From Rhodobacter capsulatus (GTDB lineage Bacteria > Pseudomonadota > Alphaproteobacteria > Rhodobacterales > Rhodobacteraceae), in the NCBI RefSeq assembly GCF_003254295.1, contig NZ_QKZO01000001.1, positions 1-64,000 on the forward strand: DNA of 64,000 nucleotides, in the 5' to 3' direction. Of this stretch, positions 8,521 through 16,849 are shown piece by piece. The notes beneath the pieces were generated by a model. That model ran no database searches, had not been told where the DNA came from, and saw nothing but the letters and a program-made list of their open reading frames with translations. The number at the start of each line of letters is the position of its first letter. Position 1 is the stretch's first letter. The position numbers were made by a program, and so were the translations under genes.

Positions 8521-9249
8521 ATGCTGACGCCCCTGCCTCTGCCCACCGCCCCCAGCCCGCTGCCCGCGGGGACGCACTCCCTGCCGCTGCCGCACGGGGC
8601 CCAGACCGTCCGACAGGGGCCGATCCCCCTGCCCGATCTGCCGGACCTGCCTGATGCGGCCCCGACGCCCCAGCCCCGCCCGGGCCCCGCGGCCGAGATG
8701 CCGCTGCCGGGCGCCACAGCAGACCGCGCGGCATCCCTGATGGCGCGGGCCACCGCGCTCTCGGCCGAGGCGCTGGCCACCGCCACAACCACCGCCACCA
8801 CGGCCCCGCAAGGCGGCGCCGCCACGCCGATGTCGCTGGTGGCGGCACAGATGCTGGTCGACCCCACGGCGCTGCAGGCGGTTCTGGCGCAACAGGCGGC
8901 CACCCGCGCCCTGCCCGGCGCGCAGCACCGCCGCGCGCCCCATTCCGACGATCCGCCCGCGCCGCTGCTGGCCGCCACGGACGACAGTTTCGATCCCCAT
9001 GCCCCGCATCCGCCGCCGGTCCCGCCCGGCGCGCAGGGCACCCGGGCCCCGCCCGACAGCGACGGGCCCGAAGCCATCGCCCAGCCGACCGGGCGCAAGC
9101 GTCAGCAGGATCCGGCGCCGCTTCCGGCGCATCGGACCGATCTTGCCGCGCCGCCGCCCTTTGGCGATCTGGCCGCGCGCCCAACCCTCTGGGTGCTGGC
9201 GGGGGCGGTCTTCACCGGCGTCTTCGTGCTGGCGCTGCTCCTGATCTGA
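8521..9249 (+). CDS. Hypothetical Pro/Ala-rich tail-anchored membrane protein
   Basis: This 242-residue reading frame is dominated by Pro, Ala and Thr up to about residue 215 and ends with one membrane helix (LWVLAGAVFTGVFVLALLLI) at the extreme C-terminus. It has no N-terminal signal. This layout suggests a tail-anchored protein with a disordered cytoplasmic part, or a low-complexity frame that is not translated. It begins 55 bp after the RND pump gene, with only a weak ribosome-binding site (GCCCGAGGC). The long antisense frames here look like GC-rich shadows. The clean C-terminal helix is the best argument that it is real. I recognise no family. Confidence 0.5.
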   Translation: MLTPLPLPTAPSPLPAGTHSLPLPHGAQTVRQGPIPLPDLPDLPDAAPTPQPRPGPAAEMPLPGATADRAASLMARATALSAEALATATTTATTAPQGGAATPMSLVAAQMLVDPTALQAVLAQQAATRALPGAQHRRAPHSDDPPAPLLAATDDSFDPHAPHPPPVPPGAQGTRAPPDSDGPEAIAQPTGRKRQQDPAPLPAHRTDLAAPPPFGDLAARPTLWVLAGAVFTGVFVLALLLI

Positions 9250-9265
9250 CCGCCGCGCGGCAAAG

Positions 9266-9291
9266 CAAAAGGCCGCCCCGAAGGACGGCCT
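9266..9291 (-). terminator. Terminator of rpmG
   Basis: On the minus strand, AGGCCGTCC and GGGCGGCCT close a TTCG loop and are followed by TTTGCTTTG. It lies 24 bp past the rpmG stop, and also faces the end of the plus-strand Pro-rich gene, so it may serve both. Confidence 0.75.
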
Positions 9292-9314
9292 GAACCCTTG
9301 CGGTCCGCAAGATC

Positions 9315-9482
9315 TTACTTGATCTTGCCTTCCTTGTATTCGACGTGCTTGCGCACGACCGGGTCATATTTGTTCACCGTCATTTTCTCGGTCATGGTGC
9401 GGGCATTCTTCTTGGTCACATAGAAGTGCCCGGTGCCCGCCGTCGAGTTCAGACGGATCTTGATCGTCGTCGGCTTCGCCAT
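9315..9482 (-). CDS. rpmG: 50S ribosomal protein L33
   Basis: The minus strand encodes 55 residues starting [18 protein letters not shown], with [14 protein letters not shown] in the middle and ending VEYKEGKIK. This is the usual length and sequence of bacterial L33, a small basic protein of the large ribosomal subunit. It lacks the zinc-binding CXXC pairs, so it is the C-minus type, as expected for proteobacteria. The start codon at 9482-9480 is preceded by GGGAGACTGAG. It stands alone, with an intrinsic terminator just downstream. Confidence 0.95.
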
Positions 9483-9612
9483 TCTCAGTCTCCCAGAGTC
9501 GGATGCGCCTGCATCCGCGAAATCCTTGAAGCCTGCCTTTTAGTCAGCCGCCGCGCGGAGTCAACCGCAAAGGCGCGCGACGGCGCGTTTTTTCGCAGCC
9601 TCCCGGGCCGGA

Positions 9613-10323
9613 TCACACCGCGGGCTTGCCCATGCCCAGATGCACCTGCGCCACGGTCTCGGGATCGAGCGCCAAAGCCGCCGCAAGGCTGCGCAGATAG
9701 GTCTTTTCCGCCTCGGTATCGACGGTGATCGCCATCAGCGCGGCGGAATAGACCTGCACCCGCGCCGCCTCGTGGACATCGCTCGCCAGCCCGACAATGT
9801 CGATCGGCCGATCCAGCTCGGCCTGCACGAAGGCCACTTCCTCCGCGCTCGCCTCGCCCAGATGCGCCAGGATCTGCGCCCGTTCCGCGTCATCGATCGT
9901 GCCATCGGCCTTGGCGGCCTGAATCATCGCGCGGATCATCAGCTTGGCGTGCTCCTCGGCGCCCGCCGCCACCGCCGGATCGGCCAAAGCCGTGCTCAGC
10001 ATGTCGCCCAGCCCCTTCGCCCCGGTCCCCGCCGCCGCACTCATCGAGCCCAGCATCGCGCCGATATTCGTCTGCGCCGTCTCGGTCGCCGCCGCGGCCT
10101 GGGTGCCGAAATTCGCCAGCATCCGGCTGACCGTCTCCTTGCCGCCCGGAACGCCCATCCGGACCGCCCAGTCGCCCATCTGCTCGGCCATGCCGCCGGG
10201 CTTGCCCGCATCGCGCAGCGCGCCCTTCATCGCGTCGATCCCGCCCGCCTGCTGGAATTTCTGCACGCCCTTGGCGGCGGCGAAACCCACCGCCAGCGTG
10301 GCCAATGTCTTGACGAAACTCAT
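9613..10323 (-). CDS. DUF533 / TerB-like protein
   Basis: This 236-residue protein starts MSFVKTLATLAVGFAAAKG, a short hydrophobic N-terminal segment. A Gly/Ala-rich middle follows, then from about residue 120 a helical domain with AKADGTIDDAERAQILAHL, characteristic of the DUF533/YebE and TerB-like families. The D-x-D-x-x-x-D-x-x-E spacing in that segment matches the acidic metal-binding helix of TerB folds. The frame extends further upstream, but ATG at 10323 has a good ribosome-binding site (GGGAGGAACGGG). The function of this family is not established. It stands between rpmG and the RNase P RNA, all on the minus strand. Confidence 0.8.
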   Translation of the reverse strand: MSFVKTLATLAVGFAAAKGVQKFQQAGGIDAMKGALRDAGKPGGMAEQMGDWAVRMGVPGGKETVSRMLANFGTQAAAATETAQTNIGAMLGSMSAAAGTGAKGLGDMLSTALADPAVAAGAEEHAKLMIRAMIQAAKADGTIDDAERAQILAHLGEASAEEVAFVQAELDRPIDIVGLASDVHEAARVQVYSAALMAITVDTEAEKTYLRSLAAALALDPETVAQVHLGMGKPAV

Positions 10324-10502
10324 CCCGTTCCTCCCGGTTTGATGGTGTCGATCCGGCCCGGATCGCGCCCGGAGGCGACCGATCGCGTCGCTCTGCCGCC
10401 GCTTGCCTTCGGCTCTCAATCTCGGGGCACATCCGCCGCGGTTCAAGAGGAATCACGCCAAAGCGAAAAGACCCGCAGGCCGCCGCCCCGAAAGGCGGCA
10501 GG

Positions 10503-10908
10503 CGCGCGGAAGACCTGTAAGCCGGATTTTGTCCGGGGTTGCCCCCTGGATGACCATTCCTCTGGGTCTGCGGTCACCCGCAGCCTCAAGCCGCCAACCC
10601 GGACACCTCGGGGCGAAGCTCCCCTGCCGTCCCCCGTTTCCGGTTGCGGCGCGGCATCCCTATTCGGCGTTGCTCCCGGTGGGGCTTGCCGTGCCGGTCC
10701 TGTTGCCAGTCCCGCGGTGGGCTCTTACCCCACCGTTTCACCCTTACCCTGCAAGCAGGGCGGTCTCTTCTCTGTGGCGCTTTCCCTGGGGTTGCCCCCG
10801 CCGGGCGTTACCCGGCACCGTTGCTTCATGGAGTCCGGACTTTCCTCGGCCGCCCAGCTATCCGCGAAACGGAGCTATGGGCCGCCGCGGTCATCCGGTC
10901 TTCCGCGC
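10503..10908 (-). ncRNA. rnpB: RNase P RNA (class A)
   Basis: On the minus strand, the conserved 5' segment GAGGAAAGTCCGGACTCC appears near 10855-10835, and the 3' segment ACAAAATCCGGCTTACAGGT near 10531-10512. GGGTAAGGGTGAAA and AGAGGAATGGT, typical of the P15 and J regions, lie between. The ends GCGCGGAAGACC and GGTCTTCCGCGC pair to form P1, which sets the limits to about 10908 and 10503. This RNA is the catalytic part of RNase P, which matures tRNA 5' ends. Confidence 0.95.
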
Positions 10909-10914
10909 CCGGCC

Positions 10915-10944
10915 CTGATACGCCGCGCCCCGGACAAAGGTCAA
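10915..10944 (-). promoter_or_regulatory. Probable rnpB promoter
   Basis: Minus strand: TTGACC (10944-10939) and TATCAG (10920-10915) are separated by 18 bp, placing the start point close to the 5' end of the P1 stem at about 10908. It is a sigma-70-type promoter inferred from position and consensus. Confidence 0.55.
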
Positions 10945-11067
10945 TGGGGGCTCCGCCCCCATACCCCCGGGATATTTGGAGCAAGATGAAGGGAAGGCCG
11001 GGTTTGGCTTTCATCTTGCCGCAAATATCCCGGGGGGAGGCGCAGCCGGGGGGCAGAGCCCCCCGCC
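10945..11067. repeat. Long intergenic hairpin repeat, copy 1
   Basis: The layout is a small hairpin TGGGGGCTCCGCCCCCA, then CCCCCGGGATATTTG-GAGCAAGATGAA, a short centre, TTTCATCTTGC-GCAAATATCCCGGGGGG, and a last hairpin GGGGGGCAGAGCCCCCC. The two halves are inverted. It separates rnpB from the 3' end of the amidase gene. The same plan recurs at 20757, 31733, 34868, 39920 and 63679. Confidence 0.85.
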
Positions 11068-11757
11068 TCAGCTGGACCGCCAGGCGCCGCCATCCGAGCC
11101 GAAGCGCAAGGCCAGATCGTTGATCATCGCGATGTCGGTGGCGTCAAGCGGGCCTTCGTGCCGCGGCCGGAAGCGCAGCCGGAACGCCGCAAGCAGCACC
11201 TCGACCTGCGCCTCGGGATAGCCGAAGGTCTCGGCCAGAGCGAGGAAGGCGTCCGGCGTGACGGGTGGCAGACGGCCTTCAGGCGCGGGCCAGATCGCCA
11301 GATCCTGCCGGGCAAGCCGCGCCCAGTCGAACCGCGGGCCGGGGTCGATCTTGCGCCCGGGCGCGCAGTCGGAATGGGCGATCACCGCCTCGGGGCCAAG
11401 GCCCCAGCGCGCCATGATCTCGGGCAAGAGCCGTTCCAAAGCCGCCATCTGCGGCTCGGGGAAGGGCGCGTCGCCGGAATTGGCCAGTTCGATCCCGATC
11501 GAGCGGGAATTGATGTCGCCCTGCCCCATCCAGCCGCCCGCCCCGGCGTGCCAGGCGCGAAAGCGTTCCGGAACAAGGGCTTGCACACTGCCATCCTCGG
11601 CGATCAGCCAATGCGCCGAAACCTCGGCCGCCGGATCGCAGAGCCGGGCCCGCGCCGCGGCGCAGCTTTCCATGCCGGTGTAATGCAGAACGATCAGCTC
11701 GGGCTGCGCGCCGCCGCGCCGCTCTCCGAAATTCGGAGAGGCGGGGGCCTCGGTCAC
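11068..11757 (-). CDS. N-acetylmuramoyl-L-alanine amidase (Amidase_2, AmpD-like)
   Basis: This 229-residue enzyme belongs to the zinc amidase_2 family, which cleaves the bond between muramic acid and the peptide of peptidoglycan fragments. Family features are LIVLHYTGMES, with the first zinc His, then VSAHWLIAEDG, GDINSRSIGIELANSG with the catalytic Glu, and VIAHSDCAPGRKIDPG with the second His and the Cys/Asp ligand region. No signal peptide is visible, which suits a cytoplasmic AmpD-type recycling enzyme. It overlaps the upstream lipoprotein gene by 4 bp, so the two are co-transcribed. Downstream is a long hairpin repeat. Confidence 0.88.
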   Translation of the reverse strand: MTEAPASPNFGERRGGAQPELIVLHYTGMESCAAARARLCDPAAEVSAHWLIAEDGSVQALVPERFRAWHAGAGGWMGQGDINSRSIGIELANSGDAPFPEPQMAALERLLPEIMARWGLGPEAVIAHSDCAPGRKIDPGPRFDWARLARQDLAIWPAPEGRLPPVTPDAFLALAETFGYPEAQVEVLLAAFRLRFRPRHEGPLDATDIAMINDLALRFGSDGGAWRSS

Positions 11758-12431
11758 TTCCGCGCCGCCTGGAAGGGGCGCGGATCCCAGGCGCAGGCAA
11801 AGCCGTCGCCATCGGGATCAAGGTTGCCCGGGTCCTTGACCGGGCCGCCCTTTTCCAGAAACGCCCGCTGCGCCAGATCGGAGGAGACGAATTTCGCGCA
11901 GGCCTTCTCGGTCGAGGTCATCTTGAAGCCGTTGCGCTCATAGACCTTCTGGCCAAGCCTGTTCGTTGCGGCCAGCGCATAGGCGGCCAGGTTCGGCCCC
12001 GCCGCGCCCTGCGTCGTCATGTCGGTGACCGGCGCGGGCCGGGTGCCATCGAAATGCGACATCGCATCCATCGGCAGGCCGGGCGCGCGCGGCTGGCCGT
12101 TCACGCCAACATATTCGCCGGTCGCCGGATTGACCGGGGCCGGGCCGGGGCTTGAGGGCGCGGTGGCGCGCAGCGCGGCGATCGCATCGGCGCCGATCGT
12201 GCCCTGCGTCGTCTTTGCCGCCGCCGCATCGAGCGCCGCGGTCGAGCTTGCGGGCGCCCCGGGCGCGGGCAGGGTGGTGGCGCTCAGCGGCGCCCCCTGC
12301 AGGGCGGCTTCGCGCTGCTGCTGATAGCTTTGATAGTCGCCAAAGCCCACGCCCGCCGCCGAATTCGGCACCGAGGGCTCGCAAGCCGCCAGCGCCAGCC
12401 CCATCAGAACGAACCCGCCTGCCCTGCGCAT
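11754..12431 (-). CDS. Lipoprotein with excalibur calcium-binding domain
   Basis: This 225-residue protein starts with a lipoprotein signal (MRRAGGFVLMGLALAACEP; lipobox LAAC, modified Cys17). A low-complexity Ala/Pro/Thr region follows. The C-terminal part, about 165-225, has KVYERNGFKMTSTEKACAKF, then DPGNLDPDGDGFACAWDP, the excalibur motif with its calcium-binding DxDxDG core and paired cysteines. It is therefore probably an envelope-anchored protein. Its stop overlaps the start of the amidase gene (ATGA), which links both to cell-wall metabolism. The exact role is unknown. Confidence 0.8.
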   Translation of the reverse strand: MRRAGGFVLMGLALAACEPSVPNSAAGVGFGDYQSYQQQREAALQGAPLSATTLPAPGAPASSTAALDAAAAKTTQGTIGADAIAALRATAPSSPGPAPVNPATGEYVGVNGQPRAPGLPMDAMSHFDGTRPAPVTDMTTQGAAGPNLAAYALAATNRLGQKVYERNGFKMTSTEKACAKFVSSDLAQRAFLEKGGPVKDPGNLDPDGDGFACAWDPRPFQAARK

Positions 12432-12443
12432 CGCCTTATCTCC

Positions 12444-13922
12444 TTACCACCATTTCACCGGTTTCGCGGCAAAGCCCGCGGCTTTTTCCAGCACCAGCGC
12501 CTGATTGAGCAGATCGCCCTCTTCCCAGGGACGGCCGATCAGCTGCAGCCCCATCGGCAGGCCCTTGGCATCCAGCCCCACCGGCACCGAAATGCCGGGC
12601 AGACCGGCCAGGTTCACGGTGACGGTGAAGACGTCATTGAGATACATCTCGACCGGGTCGGCATCCTTCATCTCGCCCAGCCCGAAGGCCGAGGACGGCG
12701 TCGCGGGCGTCAGGATCGAATCGATCCCGGCGGCAAAAGCCTGATCGAAGTCCTGCTTGATCAGCGCCCGCACCCGGCGCGCGCGGTTGTAATAGGCGTC
12801 ATAGAAGCCGGCCGACAGCACATAGGTGCCGATCATCACGCGGCGCTGCACCTCGGGGCCAAAGCCCTCGGCGCGGGTCTTTTCATACATGTCGACGATG
12901 CCCTCGCCCGCCGACAGCTTCGCGCGGTGGCCGTAGCGCACGCCATCATAGCGCGCGAGGTTCGAGGAGGCCTCGGCGGGCGCGATGACATAATAGGCGG
13001 GCAGCGCGTATTTCGTATGCGGCAGCGAGATTTCAACGATTTCCGCGCCCGCATCGCGGAGCATCGCCGCGCCGTCAGACCAAAGCTTTTCGATCTCGGC
13101 GGGCATGCCCTCCATGCGGTATTCGCGCGGAATGCCGATCTTCTTGCCGCGGATGTCGCCACTCAGCGCCGCTTCGAAATCCGGCACCGGGATATCGGCG
13201 CAGGTCGAATCCTTGGCGTCGTTCGAGGCCATGGTGGAGAGCATGATCGCCGCATCGCGCACCGATTTCGTCATCGGCCCGGCTTGGTCGAGCGAGGAGG
13301 CGAAGGCGACGACGCCCCAGCGCGAGACCCGGCCATAGGTCGGCTTGATGCCGACGATGCCGGTGAAGGCGGCGGGCTGGCGGATCGAGCCGCCGGTGTC
13401 GGTGCCGGTCGCGGCCAGGCACAGATCGGCGGCCACCGCGGCGGCCGAGCCGCCCGAGGAGCCCCCCGGCGTCAATTGCCGGTCATCAACTTTCCACGGG
13501 CTGACGACGGGACCATAGCAGGCGGTTTCGTTGCTCGACCCCATGGCGAATTCGTCCATGCTGAGTTTCCCCAGCATCACCGCGCCCGCATCCCAGAGGT
13601 TCTGCGTCACGGTCGATTCATATTCCGGCTTGAAGCCCTCGAGGATGCGCGAGGCGGCTTGCGAGGCAACGCCCTTGGTGCAGAACAAGTCCTTGATCCC
13701 AAGCGGAATCCCGCACATCGCCGGGGCATCGCCCGCCTTGATCCGGGCATCGGCGGCCTTCGCCTGCGCCAGCGCGATCTCGGGGGTTTTCGCGCAAAAC
13801 GCATTCAGCGCGCCCGCGGCGTCGATCTCGGCCAGGCAGGCCTCGGTGATCTCGACCGAGGTCACTTCGCCCGCCTTCAGCGCATCGCGGGCGGCGGCGA
13901 TCGTCAGTTTGTTCAGGCTCAT
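12444..13922 (-). CDS. gatA: Glutamyl-tRNA(Gln)/aspartyl-tRNA(Asn) amidotransferase subunit A
   Basis: This 492-residue amidase-signature subunit releases ammonia from glutamine to convert Glu-tRNA(Gln), or Asp-tRNA(Asn), to the amidated form. The Lys-Ser-Ser triad is visible: K77 in [11 protein letters not shown], cis-Ser S155 in [13 protein letters not shown], and S179 in [13 protein letters not shown]. The length is normal for GatA. It overlaps gatC by 4 bp (ATGA), so the order is gatC-gatA. gatB is not in this neighbourhood, a common split in alphaproteobacteria. Confidence 0.97.
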   Translation of the reverse strand: MSLNKLTIAAARDALKAGEVTSVEITEACLAEIDAAGALNAFCAKTPEIALAQAKAADARIKAGDAPAMCGIPLGIKDLFCTKGVASQAASRILEGFKPEYESTVTQNLWDAGAVMLGKLSMDEFAMGSSNETACYGPVVSPWKVDDRQLTPGGSSGGSAAAVAADLCLAATGTDTGGSIRQPAAFTGIVGIKPTYGRVSRWGVVAFASSLDQAGPMTKSVRDAAIMLSTMASNDAKDSTCADIPVPDFEAALSGDIRGKKIGIPREYRMEGMPAEIEKLWSDGAAMLRDAGAEIVEISLPHTKYALPAYYVIAPAEASSNLARYDGVRYGHRAKLSAGEGIVDMYEKTRAEGFGPEVQRRVMIGTYVLSAGFYDAYYNRARRVRALIKQDFDQAFAAGIDSILTPATPSSAFGLGEMKDADPVEMYLNDVFTVTVNLAGLPGISVPVGLDAKGLPMGLQLIGRPWEEGDLLNQALVLEKAAGFAAKPVKWW

Positions 13923-14206
13923 TCGACCACCTTCGGCACGGCAAAGAAACCCTCGCGGGCATCGGGGGCGTTTTTCAGCACGGCTTCGGGATAGTTGCCG
14001 TCCGTGACCACATCCGCGCGCCGTTTCAGCCGCATCGGCGTGACCGAGGTCATCGGCTCGATGCCGTCGACGTTCACTTCGTTGAGCTGTTCCATGAAGG
14101 TGAGGATGCCCGAGAGCTGCTCGGCCAGTTTCGGCAGGTCGGTTTCGGGCACGCGGATCCGCGCCAGATGCGCCACCTTGCGGGCGGTGTCGATGTCGAT
14201 GGACAT
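13919..14206 (-). CDS. gatC: Glutamyl-tRNA(Gln) amidotransferase subunit C
   Basis: This 95-residue subunit stabilises the GatA-GatB complex. It starts [17 protein letters not shown] and contains [13 protein letters not shown] and [13 protein letters not shown]-like sequence (here [15 protein letters not shown]), with [16 protein letters not shown] at the end, matching the family over its whole length. ATG at 14206 is preceded by GGAGCAACCC. It is co-translated with gatA through a 4-bp overlap. Confidence 0.96.
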   Translation of the reverse strand: MSIDIDTARKVAHLARIRVPETDLPKLAEQLSGILTFMEQLNEVNVDGIEPMTSVTPMRLKRRADVVTDGNYPEAVLKNAPDAREGFFAVPKVVE

Positions 14207-14320
14207 GGGTTGCTCCGGTTGACTTGGGCCGGGTTTAGCGTCCGGGGGCGGGTGATTCAAGCGCCGCTTCCCTTTGGGCGCGCCTGCGCTAGACTTTGCG
14301 CGGAAAATGGGAGGAGCGGC

Positions 14321-15013
14321 ATGAAACTGACATGGTTCGGGCATTCCGGGTTCCGGCTTCAGATCGAGGGCGCGGTGATCCTGATCGACCCCTGGCTGAG
14401 CGGCAATCCGATGTTCCCGATGGACCAGCGGGCCGAGGCGCTGGCGGGGGCGACGCATATCTTGCTGACGCATGGGCATGGCGATCATTCCGCCGACACG
14501 CTTTCGCTGGCGCGCGAGCTGGGCGTGCCGGTTGTGGGCATCTATGACACGATCAGCCATTGGGAAGCGGCCGAGGGGATCGCGGGCGTGGGTTTCAACA
14601 AGGGCGGCACCGTCGATCTGGCGGGCGCCAGGGTGACGATGGTGCCCGCCTCGCATTCCTCTTCGATGAGCGGTCCGACGGGGCCGGTCTATGCCGGGAC
14701 CGAGTCGGGCTACATGATCGCGGGCGAGGGTCGGATGATCTATCTCTCGGGCGACACCGGGATTTCGGCGGACATGGGCTGGATGGGGGACTATTTCCGC
14801 CCCGACATCGGGATTCTCTCCTGTGGCGGGCATTTCACCATGGACATGAAGGCCGCCGCCTGGGCCGCGAAGAAATACTTCGATTTCAAGGTGGTGGTGC
14901 CGTGTCATTACCGCACTTTCCCGCTTCTGGAGCAATCCGCCAAGGTGCTGGCCGAGGGCCTGCCCGGCGTGCAGGTGATCGAACCCGAGGTTCTGCTGCC
15001 GATCGCGCTGTGA
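14321..15013 (+). CDS. Metal-dependent hydrolase (UPF0173, metallo-beta-lactamase fold)
   Basis: This 230-residue protein starts MKLTWFGHSGFRLQ and carries the metal-binding THGHGDHSADT. Further metal-site positions lie in VPASHSSS, LSGDTG and VVPCHYRTFP. These are the marks of the UPF0173 branch of metallo-beta-lactamase-fold hydrolases, whose substrate is unknown. The start has an excellent ribosome-binding site (GGGAGGAGCGGC). It is divergent from gatC with a 114-bp gap. A structured repeat begins 12 bp after the stop. Confidence 0.9.
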   Translation: MKLTWFGHSGFRLQIEGAVILIDPWLSGNPMFPMDQRAEALAGATHILLTHGHGDHSADTLSLARELGVPVVGIYDTISHWEAAEGIAGVGFNKGGTVDLAGARVTMVPASHSSSMSGPTGPVYAGTESGYMIAGEGRMIYLSGDTGISADMGWMGDYFRPDIGILSCGGHFTMDMKAAAWAAKKYFDFKVVVPCHYRTFPLLEQSAKVLAEGLPGVQVIEPEVLLPIAL

Positions 15014-15024
15014 GCGCGCCGCCG

Positions 15025-15235
15025 GATCGGGCGGACCAGGAAACGCACGGCGTTTCCCCGCCCGCCGCGACCACGGTTCATCACGACCGTTTCCCCAAGC
15101 ACACCAGAGGCCGGTGCCCGGCCCGGCGGGCGAGAAGCGCCCGCCATGGGCGGGACGGGCGCTGGCCGGGGGCCTTTGCCCCCCCGACCGGCTCGGGGTC
15201 AGTGTGCCGCGTGACCTCGGCGATGGCCTCGGTCA
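15025..15235 (+). repeat. Three-hairpin intergenic element, copy A
   Basis: Hairpin 1 is GGAAACGC-ACG-GCGTTTCC (15039-15057). Hairpin 2 is GGCGGGCG-AGAAG-CGCCCGCC (15125-15145). Hairpin 3 has a TTTG loop at 15175-15178 and a partly decayed G5/C5 stem. The element ends GACCTCGGCGATGGCCTCGG. It aligns along its length with copies at 23352 (inverted), 50923 and 56206. Compared with copy C, hairpin 1 has a C-G pair where C has G-C, a compensatory change. It sits between the hydrolase gene and the SRP RNA. Confidence 0.85.
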
Positions 15236-15282
15236 GATCCAAGGTCAGATCGGACACCATTTCGGCCCGCTGCACAGCCCGC

Positions 15283-15310
15283 TTGCAAGCGCCGTCATCC
15301 GCCCTTATAT
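15283..15310 (+). promoter_or_regulatory. Probable SRP RNA promoter
   Basis: TTGCAA (15283-15288) and TTATAT (15305-15310) are 16 bp apart and lie 7 bp ahead of the SRP RNA 5' end. It is read as a sigma-70-type promoter from position and consensus. Confidence 0.6.
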
Positions 15311-15316
15311 GAGCCC

Positions 15317-15413
15317 TTGAGAGGTTGGCGCGGGCGAGCGCCTCGCCAACCCGGTCAGGTCCGGAAGGAAGCAGCCGCAACGAGCCCCGCTTGGGTCGAT
15401 GTCCAGCCTCTCA
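15317..15413 (+). ncRNA. ffs: Signal recognition particle RNA (4.5S type)
   Basis: The conserved apical segment GGTCAGGTCCGGAAGGAAGC lies at 15353-15372, followed by AGCCGCAACGAG. The terminal stem is GAGAGGTTG near 15319 paired with the CAGCCTCTC that ends near 15411. At about 97 nt this is the short bacterial SRP RNA, which binds Ffh and targets nascent membrane proteins. A promoter-like sequence lies directly upstream. Confidence 0.95.
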
Positions 15414-15458
15414 CCCCTCCCCCCTTCAGCGAAATTCAGACGCCCCGCCCGGGCGCGA

Positions 15459-16583
15459 TCAGCCGTAGCTCTGCCTGATCCGGCACAGGACCTCGGCCAC
15501 CGCGCGCGGATCGGCGGAGAGATCGGCGGTGGAAATCCCGAACTCGGCCGCATGAGCGGAGAGTTTCGCCAGCTCCTCGTCGCTGAAGCGCAGCAGATCC
15601 GCCTCGCTCCGAATCCCGGTCCCGGCTTTGGCCTCCGGTTCGGGGAAGGGACGGCCCAGCCGCGCCTCGGCCCAGCCGAAGATGTGGCTGTTCACCGCAC
15701 GCGCCTTGTCGCGCAACTCCGGATGCAGCTCGAAGGGCACATCCTGCAGACGGCCCAGATCTTCGGCAAACTTGTGCTCAACCCTCCGCGGCCCGCGGTT
15801 GGCAAAGGGACAGTCGCCGAGGCGGCGATAGGTGTAAAGCAGCTTGACCGCCAGTTGCGACATGCCTTGGTTGCTGTCGATCCGCGTGAACGCGCCCGGA
15901 TCGACCCCCAGCAGCGAGAAGAAATGCCGGACCACGCTGCCCTCGGGAAAGCTTGCCCGGTCATAGATGAAGACCTGCACCCGCTCCCGCCCGACGCGGC
16001 GATCCAGCGTCTCGACGACGGCGTGATGGGTCAGGGGCAGCACGGTCGCTTCGGCAGGCGCGAACACTGGATTGGGCGGCATCCGGAGCTTGAGAATCTC
16101 CTGATAGCTGGAGCGCAGATAGGCGGCGGGCTCGCGGATATAGCCGATGAACTCCGGCTCGACCGGCAGATCCTGAAAGAACGCGAGCATCATGTCGACC
16201 TCTTCCGGCACGAAGGAAGAGATGGATTCGGCCGACAGGATCAACGGCCCCTCGGGACGGGCCGCGATCCCCTCGAGGATGATCCGGCGCAAATGCGTCC
16301 GCGCCCAGTCCCGCATCGCGGGCAGATCCGCGCGGGTCGCTTCGCTGGCGCGGATCGAGAGCAGCTTCTCCGGCAGCAGGAAGGCGTTTTGCATCATCGC
16401 AGAGCTGTTCGGATGCCCGCAAAAAAGAAAGACGAACCCGTTCTTCGGGTCATTGCCCGCCTGCAGCGTTTCCTGAATCGAGGAACTGCCGGTCTTGTGG
16501 CCGCCAAAATGCACGACAAGTCGGGTGCGGCGGCCGGACGGCGCGCTGCCCTCGTGCAACCCGAAGGTCGTGGTATCCGTCAT
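15459..16583 (-). CDS. Sulfotransferase-like P-loop protein
   Basis: This 374-residue protein has a P-loop-like motif near the N-terminus, VVHFGGHKTGSSSIQETL, at about residues 23-40. It resembles the 5'-phosphosulfate-binding loop of PAPS sulfotransferases (H-x-G-x-x-K-T-G-S-S-S). FIGYIREPAAYLRSSYQ at about 150-165 matches their 3'-phosphate-binding R-x-P-x-x-x-x-x-S segment. It has no signal peptide. The acceptor is unknown; surface polysaccharide is a common one for such proteins. It stands alone between the SRP RNA and dnaX. The family assignment rests on these two motifs. Confidence 0.65.
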   Translation of the reverse strand: MTDTTTFGLHEGSAPSGRRTRLVVHFGGHKTGSSSIQETLQAGNDPKNGFVFLFCGHPNSSAMMQNAFLLPEKLLSIRASEATRADLPAMRDWARTHLRRIILEGIAARPEGPLILSAESISSFVPEEVDMMLAFFQDLPVEPEFIGYIREPAAYLRSSYQEILKLRMPPNPVFAPAEATVLPLTHHAVVETLDRRVGRERVQVFIYDRASFPEGSVVRHFFSLLGVDPGAFTRIDSNQGMSQLAVKLLYTYRRLGDCPFANRGPRRVEHKFAEDLGRLQDVPFELHPELRDKARAVNSHIFGWAEARLGRPFPEPEAKAGTGIRSEADLLRFSDEELAKLSAHAAEFGISTADLSADPRAVAEVLCRIRQSYG

Positions 16584-16849
16584 GCCAGCTGTCCCCGATC
16601 ACGAATGTCGACGCCAATGTCGCTTTTCCCGAGCGATCGATGCCGCCCCGATCCCCGGAGCCCCCCGGGCGGAAGGCATCGACCGCCCTGAGCCGGAGTC
16701 TTGAGCAAGAGGCGGCCCGTTTCAAGCGACATCTGGCCTTGCGCGTCCGCAGGACTGCGAGGGCGCGGGGCAATGCCTCGCTTCGGGGCGGGGATCGGTT
16801 TGACTTGCGCGCCCCCGCGGGTAGAGTGGCGCCGAACCGAGGAGACCCC

